DNA of 62,000 nt. It comes from Liolophura sinensis (lineage: Eukaryota > Mollusca > Polyplacophora > Chitonida > Chitonidae). This document shows, piece by piece, positions 23,201-35,200 of the stretch. Positions within the stretch are counted from its first letter, which is position 1. Each line of letters starts with the position of its first letter. The notes under the pieces were generated by a model. The model had not been told where the DNA came from, did not search any database, and saw nothing but the letters and a program-made list of their open reading frames with translations. Made by a program: the position numbers and the translations under genes. The DNA is taken from the NCBI RefSeq assembly GCF_032854445.1, contig NC_088307.1:28364484-28426483 (forward strand). Direction: 5' to 3'.

Positions 23201-26200
23201 TGTGTTCAAATTCTAAACTGAACAAGACGACAGTGTATACCCCTCAATGAGGCTGTAGTTTGTGGAAGTGCGCTGTGCGCATGGGTGAGAGGGTCAAGGG
23301 ACAAGAGTCCGGTTTCAATATCAGATTTTAACTATAAGCCAAGTCTTCAGCTATTAACACAAAAATATCTGTTTCAAAAACAGTATATGAAATGTAAAAG
23401 ACATGCTAATAATGTGCTATGGCACTTGGCTTTTGGACAACTGGAATTTGCTAGAATTTTAACCTTTTGAACTTACAGATTTCTGAACAACCTGGTCATT
23501 ATCATGTTCACAAATTTTAACACGGAAAACTTAATTAAATTTTCCCTTACTTAATCCTGTTTAAGCAGCATTCCTGGGGTGTATATAATTGAATTGCTAC
23601 TATTTAATAATTTACGTGAGTAGTTAGAATAAAACCCTAACTTAGGTAAGTCGACAAGAAACCATACTTCACCGGTTTCGTCCAGCCATTTCCAAGTATC
23701 ACACTCTCGTCGCCGCTCTGGTTATATTCTTTATGCTGTATTTTGAAAATTTCAGCTCACAGCATATAGCCAACTCTAATAATAAACGAAACGCTTGACA
23801 AGTAGAGGTCAAGTACCTGAGAGTCACGGTAAAAGACTAACTGCCGCTTTCTAGTTTATAGACCCTCAGTAATGCGGAGAAGCCTGCACGTAACGTTTGT
23901 ATCTTGTTGTTTTGCAGAAAACATCACCGTTGATAGATTCGGGGGGTCGTCCTTAACTCTACGGTACTGTTGTGCTGACATCCACTCTGAACGCCCTATA
24001 ACCATGCCGAGGACATCTCCGTTCTATCTGCTGCCCATTATGAATCAACCTTGTACTGAGGTGAGTACATAAATGTAAGCCGACAATCGCTGGCGACCAG
24101 CTCTCTACGGTCCTCATCATGGGCGAGTCGAGTACTGAGATGACTACGTATGCCGATGACACCCCTTTTCATACTGCCTCCATAACGAGTGAGCCGAGTA
24201 CTGAGGTGAGTACGCATGCCGATGACACCTCTTTTCCATACTACCTCTATGACCAGTGAGCCGAGTACTGAGGTGAGTACGCATGTCGATGACACCCCAT
24301 TTCCATACTACCGCCATGATGAGTGATCCGAGTACTGAGGTAAGTACGCATGCCGATGATGTCCCAGCTCCTTATGATCCCCATTACGAGTGAGTCATGT
24401 ACTGAGGTGAGCACGTAGGCTGATGATGCCAGTGTTCCCAATGCTCCCTATTACGAGCGAGCCCTCTACTGAGGTGAGTGCGTATGCCGATGATGTCCCT
24501 GTTCCTTATGCCCCGTGTACTAAGGTGAGAATGTATGCTGATAACGCCCCCGTTCCTTATGCTCCCGTGTATTGAGGCAAGTACACATGCGGATGATGTC
24601 GCCGTTCTTTTGTTCCCCATTACGAGTGAGTCATGTACTGAGGTGAGTACGTATGCTGATGATGTCAGTGTTCCCTATGCTCCCTATTACGAGCGAACCC
24701 TGATACTGAGGTCAGCACGTATGACGATGATGTCCCTGTTCCCTCTGATCCCCGTTACGAGGGAACTCTCTACTGAGGTGAGCACGTAGGCTTATGATGT
24801 CCCTGTTCCCCCTCTCCCTATTACGAGCGAGCCCTGTACTGAGGTGAGCACGTATGCCGATGATGTCCCTGTTCCCTGTGGTCTCCATTACGAGGGAACT
24901 CTCTACTGAGGTGAGCACGTAGGCTGATGATGTCCCTGTTCCCCTTCTCGCTATTACGAGCGAGCCCTGTACTGAGGTGAGCACGTATGCCGATGATGTC
25001 CCTGTTCCCTATGCTCCCTATTACGAGCGATCCCTCTACTAAGGTGAGCACGTATAACGATAATATCCCAGTCCCCTATGCTCCCCATTACGAGCGAGCC
25101 GTGTACCCATTACGAGCGATCCCTGTACTGAGGTGAGCACGTATGCCGATGATGTCCCTGTTCACCTATGCTCCCTATTACGAGCAAGCCGTGTACTGAG
25201 GTCAGCACGTATGACGATGATGTCCCTGTTCCCTATGCTCCCTATTACGAGCGAACCCTGTACTGGGGTCAGCACGTATGACGATGATGTCCCTGTTCCC
25301 TATGCTGCTTATTACGAGGGAGCCCTGTACTGAGGTGAGCACGTAGGCTGATGATGTCCCTGTTCCCCTTCTCCCTATTACGAACAAGCCGTGTACTGAG
25401 GTCAGCACGTATGGCGTCGATGTCCCTGTTCTCTATGCTGCCTGTTACGAGCGAGCCCTGTACTGAGGTGAGCACGTATGCCGAAAACGACCCCATTCCT
25501 TATGCTCAAGTGTACTGAGCTGAGTACATGTAGTCTACGCATGTGGTAGCTTTTCGTTTCTGCCAACTGAAATGCGAAGCTATGGTGACGAATTCCTGTT
25601 ATACTAGTATATGTATTGTATTTGAGATTTAAGCGCTGACATGATTTAGTGCTGCTATAGCCCGGCTGTCTCTCATCTCGCTTGTTTGATGCTGTGAACT
25701 TATGGCGCCGATTTTCTGTTATATATGTATTGTATTTGAGAAAACCTCTACAACGCTTCGACTTATCTCCTCTACAACTTTTATTATCCACTAATTTCAC
25801 TTGTTATTTCTATTACAGCTTCCACTTCAACATAACTAAGATATACATCCGCCTCCCATTGTATCACTTCCAAATGCTTCTACTTTCAAACTCCTCTCAT
25901 CCCTCTCTACCTTTCTTTCATGCTTATCCCTCTGACCTTGCGTCTACCTTCCACTTGTTTCAACTTTTAAACGTCGTTTTTGAATAATTCGTTCGATGTC
26001 CATTTTCTACGCCATGAAAAACACGGACTGCACGGATTTTTAGAACAGCATTCAAGACTATACTTTCCGCTCCAGGTGGCCGGGATGAACTCCACAGTGG
26101 AAAACACGACTGTGAAGTTAAGAAACATTCAATACGTGACCTCATCGGAGAACGCCCCAGCGTATTTCTGGTCCCCAGATGCTCAAGCTTTGACGTTCTC

Positions 26201-29200
26201 GTTTTGTCGTTACACGTCACCGGGTATGATTATGTCTAAGCCAGGTACGTACAAACATTAGGGAGAAAATAAACTGTTGTATAGATCCGACTGTAGGTGT
26301 TCGATGACCGAGGCACGTGATTGATTCTCTCGGTAGAAACATAGCCTTGAACGGTTACATCAAATGAGTAAAGTCTGACAACTCCTGAAGGTTAGGTGTG
26401 TATTTCTATGCTTGAGGTTCCACGTTGCACTCTAAACTTTGTCATTCATGTGAAAGACATATACCGTGTCTTCTTGTAGCATGGCAAGTTCATGCCGTCT
26501 ACGTGTTGCCGCCACTAAAACATCATGCCATAAACACCAGACATGATATCCCAACCAGTCACATTATGCTAACACCGGGCCAACCACTCCTCTTTTCTTG
26601 CTCTAATATTTCAGTACTGACCGCTAAGTGAGGCGGCTGCAAGTACTATTTTTGTCTTTGGTATAACACGACCCGGTTTCGATCTCGGGTCTCCTGACTT
26701 CGCCTGACGTTTAAAACCAGGCGGTTTGTCAGGTATCTGACCACCTGAGGTGGTTTCTCTCGGGCTCTATTCGGTTTCTTCCATCCGCGAGAATAGCTGC
26801 AGTGGGATACGTAAACATTACAAGTGCGGTGTACATCACCAGTCTTGGCCAACGTCCTGACCACCAGCATTGCTGAGTATTAAACACTATTGAAAATAAC
26901 AGAAGAACAGAACGTTGATAACAATATGATCATTCTAACAGGTGCGACGAACGATCTCGACACTGTGCAGCTTGGTGAGTACAGATATCACATTATGTAA
27001 TATTACTGACATTCTGGTCAAGGAGGCCGCGGGTTCGAATCTAGGTGAAGGTAGATAAATGAGGCTTTGAGCAAAGAGCTTTGTCGCTTTACTAACAAAG
27101 GGCACTGATTATATTGACGTATGAGCTTTACATATTTCCTTATTTGTCTGATTTGTTCTTAGTTAGCCCTCCGTTTTACTGTATTGCGCTTGCATGATAC
27201 GTGTAACCATGACTTGAAATCAAAAATAAGCCAAGGTGTGAGCCATTTTTGAGTTTAGTTATTATATATGTATTGCCAAGGTGGTTAGCGTGGCAGCGTG
27301 GCGCAATGACCCAGGAGCCTTTCACCAATTCGATCTCTGCGAGTGGAAGTCCAGTTGATGATGGCTTCCTCTCCAGCCGTCCGTGGGAAAACCCAACAAG
27401 CTGTGATTGATCATGGGTTCTCTCGGGCTCTGCCTAGTTCCTTCCATTAAAACACTGACTGCCGTCGTATAAGTGAAATATTTTTAGAGTACGGCTTAAA
27501 ACATCAATCAAGTAAATAAATAAAACAGAGGTCTGTATAAGGCGGACTTTAGAGTACAGCGATCTCATTGGTGAGGGTTATTATGCTGCTCTATAGTCTA
27601 TTTCATTTAACAGTCGCCTATGTAAAATCTGTAAAATCAGTCATACTAGTACTTGAAAACAAAATTGCCAGTGATAGTCAGTGCCAGTGATTGCCAAAAT
27701 ACTCAGTGAGTCAGTGAAACGTATCAACGCAAGCTCTACACATCAATATGTGCATATTCTTGCACCCAAAAATTAAGTTGGACCATTTCTTCTAATTCAA
27801 ATTGCTTACCTGCGCAAGCTTGGTAAGAACGCATTGTCTCGGATGACGTCATTATTATTCAAAACAAAAAAAAACAAAAAAAAACAGAGGCATACTAGAT
27901 ATTGGGTGGAGTTCAATATGCTTTGACGAAATTCGACACCAGTTACCTAAAGTGCTATCGATATTAATTTAAACCCTGTTTCTAACACCACCATATTTGA
28001 CAACATTCACACGTTTAAGTATAAAATAACATGTACAGATGAATTTTATTTTATCATTTGTAGACCATGACCTCAAGCCAGTTTTCTTTTGGAGAAAACA
28101 ATGTAGTCTATTCGCTGACACAGTAGTGTAGGTTGTGTTACTGCGTGGCGTTTGTTCTAACCCCATGTTGGTGCAGCTGTTGTAAAACAGATTTCTCCTC
28201 ATGCCACGTGTTTTTTTTAATAATTATGTCACCACCCGAGGCAATGAATTCTTGATGTTGAAACCAGGCTTATGGAGTTTATGAATTATAAAAATTATTC
28301 TAACTGCACTTTTCCTACAATAATACAGCCGTACAACATACTAATGTGTGGAGCTTGTGTTTTTACGTGTCGAGAGCAAAATGCAATCTTGGTTACCAGT
28401 ATGACTGATTTTACGTACAGCTAAAAGCAGGTCGACTGGCTAAATGAAATAGATTATCTTACGCTAACAACTCATCCAAAAGTGAACAGGCCGTTTGTAT
28501 AGGTTTCACGAAATATCTTGCCACCATCGAATGCAGCTTGTTTTGATTTGCTTAAGAACTTCCCAGACACTTGAGGTGGATATCACTAGATAGATTAATG
28601 TTTTTATTTGATTGGTGTTTTACGCCGTACTCAAGAATATTTCACTTATACAACGGTGGCCAGAATTATGGTGGTAGGAAAACGGGCAGAGCCCGGGGGA
28701 AACCCACGACCATCCGCAGGTTGCTGTCTGATTATTCCGCGTACGGACGGAGAGGAAGCCAGCATATATTACTAGATAGACGCTTTCTTTGTTTCTCTTC
28801 CAGTGGCCATCATTGTGTCTGTTTGTCTTATCGTTGTCATCATCGTTGTTGTCATTGCCTGCGTCGTTTTGAGAAGAAGGCGAAAGGCTGAGGGAGACCC
28901 GGATATAAGTGTCATCGAACTGCCATCAGTCGAGGAACCTAGCTCTGGGAAAGGTCGGTTTCCTTTTGCATGTGATCTAGGTATGTCTTTTGTGTGTGGA
29001 CATATTGCCTGTTCTGAAGATTACACTTAAGTCGGCAAGAATATACACAAAGGGTGGTTTTTCATTGCAAACCCGGCTCTGTTTGAGTGTTACGAACCGG
29101 TATGCTTTATGCGCCGTTTTCTCATTTCTGACTAGTACTCGGTTAAGAACGTCTCCAATGTACGTCGCGCTCTGTGCAACTGAAAAAGCTGGTGATTTAT

Positions 29201-32200
29201 GTCAAGGTTGATTTGACTGAGATTAATCTACGGAAACCAGACAGAGTTTGGAGGAGAACACAGTTTCTCGCCATGCACGTATACCGGACAATAATGTCCA
29301 CAGGAGCCTTTATTTAAAAGGTTTAGCGGGTGTTTCGTGAGTAGAGTGGTTTCCTCAGGATGTTTCGAGGTTTCCTACAGGAACTTTCTGTTTTCCTCCA
29401 GGACCTTTCTGGTTTCCGACAGGATCTTTTTTGGTTTCCACCAGGACCTTTCTGATCTCCATCAGAATCTTTCGGGTTTGCGCCCGGACCTTTCTGATCT
29501 CCGCCAGGATCTTTCTGGTTTGCGCCAGGGTTTTCCTAGTTTCCTTCAGGACCTTTCTGGTTTCCTCCAGGACCTTTTGGAGTATTCCACATCATCTTTC
29601 AGAGTTTCCTCCATCCATGAAACTCACCACTGCCACACAGCAGTAAATCAGTGTATATTTGGACGAACAAGCAATGTGTCATTCGGAAGTGTATAGTTCA
29701 CTTTTCTATTCCAGCTCACACAAAGAGACGGCATGCATAAAGGCACTTGTGTTCGCCGCTGTCCAGTGAGGTTAATACAGAAACTATGACAGAAATTTTT
29801 GGCAAGCATCCATATCAGCCAATCATATCGAATTTCTGTATTTACTAAGAAGATCTTGAATAATTGCCTTTCAAAACATATTACTCGTATCCGTCGTCCT
29901 ACTATTTATAATGGTAAAATGATTTTAATGTTTCAAAAGGTTATAATGCGACCCGTTTTATGAATTTAAGGAATTTTAGTATCGATTTTCAACGAAAACA
30001 CCTGCAGAGATAGGGCTGAAATTTTGTGAAAGGTAATTATTTGGCTGTTCTAGTAGAATAATCCCGGAAAAGGTCAAAGAGGCTGTACCGAGGATTTGTG
30101 CAAAAAATATATCAGCGCCAATCCAATCGAATTCTTTGCGAAAAAATTCCCCAGTATAGCCTCTGTAAGCTCTTTCGGTATCTCAATTTATGTTTCATGG
30201 AAACCGTGTAATTTACATTGCAGCCATTAAAACAGTGAAACAACTGGAGCTGGGCCATGTGCTAAAAATGATCCTTGACTCTGAGACACAATTAACGATC
30301 TACAACCTGCTGATACACCCGGATAAACTGGAAATCGGGGATAAAATAGGAAAAGGTAGGTATAAATATACACAACATAGTATATACAACCTGCTGATAC
30401 ACCCGGATAAACTGGAAATCGGGGACAAGATAGGAAAAGGTAGGTACAGATATACACAACGTACAAAATACAACCTGCTGGTACACCCGGATAAACTGGA
30501 AATCGGGGACCAGATAGGAAAAGGTAGGTACAGATATACACAACATAGTATATACAACCCGCTGATACACCCGGATAAACTGGAAATCGGGGACAAGATA
30601 GGAAAAGGTAGGTACAGATATACACAACGTACAAAATACAACCTGCTGGTACACCCGGATAAACTGGAAATCGGGGACCAGATAGGAAAAGGTAGGTACA
30701 GATATACACAACATACAAAATACAACCTGCTGATACACCCGGATAAACTGGAAATCGGGGACAAGATAGGAAAAGGTAGGTACAGATATACACAACGTAC
30801 AAAATACAACCTGCTGGTACACCCGGATAAACTGGAAATCGGGGACCAGATAGGAAAAGGTAGGTACAGATATACACAACATAGTATATACAACCCGCTG
30901 ATACACCCGGATAAACTGGAAATCAGGGACCAGATAGGAAAAGGTAGGTACAGATATACACAACATAGTATATACAACCTGCTGATACACCCGGATAAAC
31001 TGGAAATCGGGGACAAGATAGGAAAAGGTAGGTACAGATATACACAACGTACAAAATACAACCTGCTGGTACACCCGGATAAACTGGAAATCGGGGACCA
31101 GATAGGAAAAGGTAGGTACAGATAAACACAACACACTATATACAACCTGCTGATACACCCGGGGTAAATTAGAAATCGGGGACAAGATAGGAAAAGGTAG
31201 GTACAGATATACACAACACACTATATACAACCTGCTGATACACCCGGGGTAAATTAGAAATCGGGGACAAGATAGGAAAAGGTAGGTACAGATATACACA
31301 ACACACTATATACAACCTGCTGATACACCCGGATAAACTGGAAATCGGGGACCAGATAGGAAAAGGTAGGTACAGATATACACAACACACTATATACAAC
31401 CTGCTGATACACCCGGATAAACTGGAAATCGGGGACCAGATAGGAAAAGGTAGGTACAGATATACACAACACTATATACAACCTGCTGATACACCCGCAT
31501 AAACTGGAAATCGGGGACCAGATAGGAAAAGGTGGGTACAGATATACACAACATAGTATATACAACCCGCTGATACACCCGCATAAACTGGAAATCGGGG
31601 ACCAGATAGGAAAAGTTAGGTACAGATATACACAACACACTATATACAACCTGCTGATACACCCGGATAAACTGGAAATCAGAGACAAGATAGGAAAGGG
31701 TGGATACAGATATACACAACATACAAAATACAACCTGCTGATACACCCGCATAAACTGGAAATCGGGGATCAGATAGAAAAAGGTAGGTACAGATATACA
31801 CAACGTACAAAATACAACCTGCTGGTACACCCGGATAAACTGGAAATCGGGGACCAGATAGGAAAAGGTAGGTACAGATATACACAACACACTATATACA
31901 ACCTGCTGATACACCCGGATAAACTGGAAATCAGGGACAAGATAGGAAAAGCTGGGTACAGATAAACACAACACACTATATACAACCTGCTGATACACCC
32001 GGATATACTGGAAATCGGGGACAAGATAGGAAAAGGTAGGTACAGATATACACAACGTACAAAATACAACCTGCTGGTACACCCGGATAAACTGGAAATC
32101 GGGGACCAGATAGGAAAAGGTAGGTACAGATATACACAACAGACTATATACAACCTGCTGGTACACCCGGATAAACTGGAAATCAGGGACCAGATAGGAA

Positions 32201-35200
32201 AAGTTAGGTACAGATAAACACAACACACTATATACAACCTGCTGATACACCCGGATAAACTGGAAATCGGGGACAAGATAGGAAAAGGTAGGTACAGATA
32301 TACACAACACACTATATACAACCTGCTGATACACCCGGATATACTGGAAATCAGGGACCAGATAGGAAAAGGTAGGTACAGATAAACACAACGTACAAAA
32401 TACAACCTGCTGGTACACCCGGATATACTGGAAATCGGGGACCAGATAGGAAAAGGTAGGTACAGATATACAGAACATAGTATATACAACCTGCTGATAC
32501 ACCCGGATAAACTGGAAATCGGGGACAAGATAGGAAAAGGTAGGTACAGATATACACAACACACTATATACAACCTGCTGATACACCCGGATAAACTGGA
32601 AATCGGGGACAAGATAGGAAAAGGTAGGTACAGATATACACAACACTATATACAACCTGCTGATACACCCGGATAAACTGGAAATCGGGGACAAGATAGG
32701 AAAATGTAGGTATAAATATACAGAACATAGTATATACAACCTGCTGATACACCCGGGGTAAATTAGAAATCGGGTACAAGATAGGAAAAGGTAGGTACAG
32801 ATGTAAACAGCAAACTATATGGACGATTTAGATCAATCCGAACAAAATGGAAATCGAGGACAGGGTAAGAAAAGGTAGGTATATATATGCAACACATTGT
32901 TAATCCGGACAAACTGGAAACAGAGGACAAAATGGCGGAGAAAGGGTATTTGTAGTTAGGCCTCTAAATAACAATTAACCGCCCTATAACACACAATATG
33001 CAACCCACTGTAAAATCCGGGACATAAATAGAACCCAGTGACACATCCGGACAAAATGGAGAAAACGCGAAAGGGTACATGTAGGTATGCGCCATGTGCT
33101 ATATGCAGGTGCCTTAATACCCAGGGTAAACTGGAAACCAAAGACAAAGAAGGAAAACGTAGGCAAATACATTTACAAACAATGATACACGGCCTCCTGT
33201 GATACACAAGTACGGAGTAGGAGTCAACAGTCAAATCATGTATGTGCAATATAAAACAATCACATAGCCGTCTATACCGACAGTCGCCTGGAAATGGAGA
33301 ATGAAAAATGATGGCAAATACCCCACAACAGACCGTCTTCATTCACTGGCCAAAATAGAAATTTGGAGACGAAAAGATGCCCGGATAATTACATATCCAT
33401 GCCAAATAGGCATATGAGGAACGATGACAAAAAATTTATTTTTATTTCTTTAATTTCTGTCTAACGCCATACTCTGGCATATTGGATGGCAACCAGTTTT
33501 GTGGCTGGCTGAAACCGGAGTGCTCGGGATAAACCATAAACTTTTGGCAAGCTGATACCAAACTTTTCCATGTGTGACATACTTTCCGAGTGTTAAATGA
33601 ACACTATACTCCACAAACGGCCATTCGACCGCCGTTGACAGCTTGTTGTCAGATGGCCCCACAGGCAGTTTTAGCCGACAAGATCGTATACCCTTACTAT
33701 GAGAAAAATAGGTAAATACAAAAACAGGTACTATAATCCAGGTGCAACGTAGGGTGTATATAAATGTACTTCAGCACTCTGAAAATTCGATGGCGAAGAC
33801 AGGCAATGGTATATCTGCAAGACTAATAATCCTGGAAAAGGCAAGAAAACAGGACAGGGTGAATAAACACAATGACAGTCCAATGTCATCATGCATCCGA
33901 GCATCAGATTTTCAAACGTAGCACGTTCTGGCATTAGTTTGGGGTCATCCTTGACTGGACCTAACGCCAGAGCATTATCGGACTATCCAATATGATTATG
34001 TAGAGATGCGTGAAGGTTTTAGCGGAGATTCATCACAATGTACTCAGCTGATTGTTTGTAGTAGAATTTTAACTGTCGATAAAATAAAACCCTGCTATGG
34101 TCTCTCTCCGATTTAAATATCGACATCGCGCGTGCCTGACAAAGTTAATTTTATTTACACATATGTAGATGTCAAACAATCGTGAAATGTTTTGATTGAT
34201 TCCCGTTCACCTGGTCGGGCAGAGGTGCTGTTAAATCAATATAGTGAAGACACACGACGCTTTAGTGTTTTACCCACGCAAAACATATCAGCTGATCACT
34301 GAACACGAATAACTGAGAAACCATTCCTGCCTAAAACCATTCAGGTTCACACTGCGGAGTCTCTTGATCATTTCTGCCTTTGTGATGAGGCTTTTTGGGC
34401 AAACTGATGACGTAGGACTCATGTATTTCAATGGTGAGCTCTGGGTACAGCTGAGTATGTCAGCCCCCTCCTGTCTGTGCAACGGCACACAACAGCTTCA
34501 CCCAAAGCCGTATGGTGCGTTCCCGTTTCTACTGCTCATAAATGAAAACATCAAAGTAGAATTGAAATGTTTTCCAGTTGGTCATAAAGACTTACATGAA
34601 CTGGCACACATAAACCAGTGGGGAAAATTTTCTATTATAGCGTAAAATCCTACGATCTAATGATTAAATTAATATATAATATTATTATAATATTATGATT
34701 ATTATACGTCAGTATATATTATTATTACACTATAATAAATAATATTATTTTAATCACTATGTATTGTACTTAAGTTACAATTGTGGACATTGATTACTGA
34801 AAAATGCCCCTCTCCAACAAGGGCGTTGGATTTGATTGGAACTGTAATGAAGTGCTGGATGTTGACATGATTTTGTTGTATGCTAGGAGCCTTCGGGACG
34901 GTGTACTATGGTCGTTACAAACCCGATGACAATCCACTGCACGCCAAGGAAGTGGCTGTCAAGACCCTTAAAGGTACATAATTATACGGGAGACCCTGGG
35001 ATCAATCCCGGGTCGGGTCATACCAAAGACTTTAAACATTGCACTTAGAGTTCAACTTCAAATCAGGATTTCGTATCTGTATCCAGTCTGAGTGTTTACA
35101 TCTACTTTCAACATATGACAATAGACACTTTTTGGTGTTATTTGTAATTATTTCTTTAGTTATGGCTTCTTTGTTTTCTACACTCCCTAAGTCAAACTGA

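Noticed and set aside
30190-31125. 311-codon plus frame as an independent repeat protein
   Set aside because: It starts in intron 7 before the exon 8 acceptor. The real coding part is exon 8; the rest is an intronic array (unless alternative donors are used, as noted in the findings).
31390-32739. 449-codon minus-strand open frame
   Set aside because: It is the antisense of the exon-8-derived 84-bp array; openness follows from the 28-codon period.
34364-34645. Extra RTK exon in intron 8
   Set aside because: No matching phase, and the kinase reads continuously from exon 8 to exon 9 across GKG-AFG.
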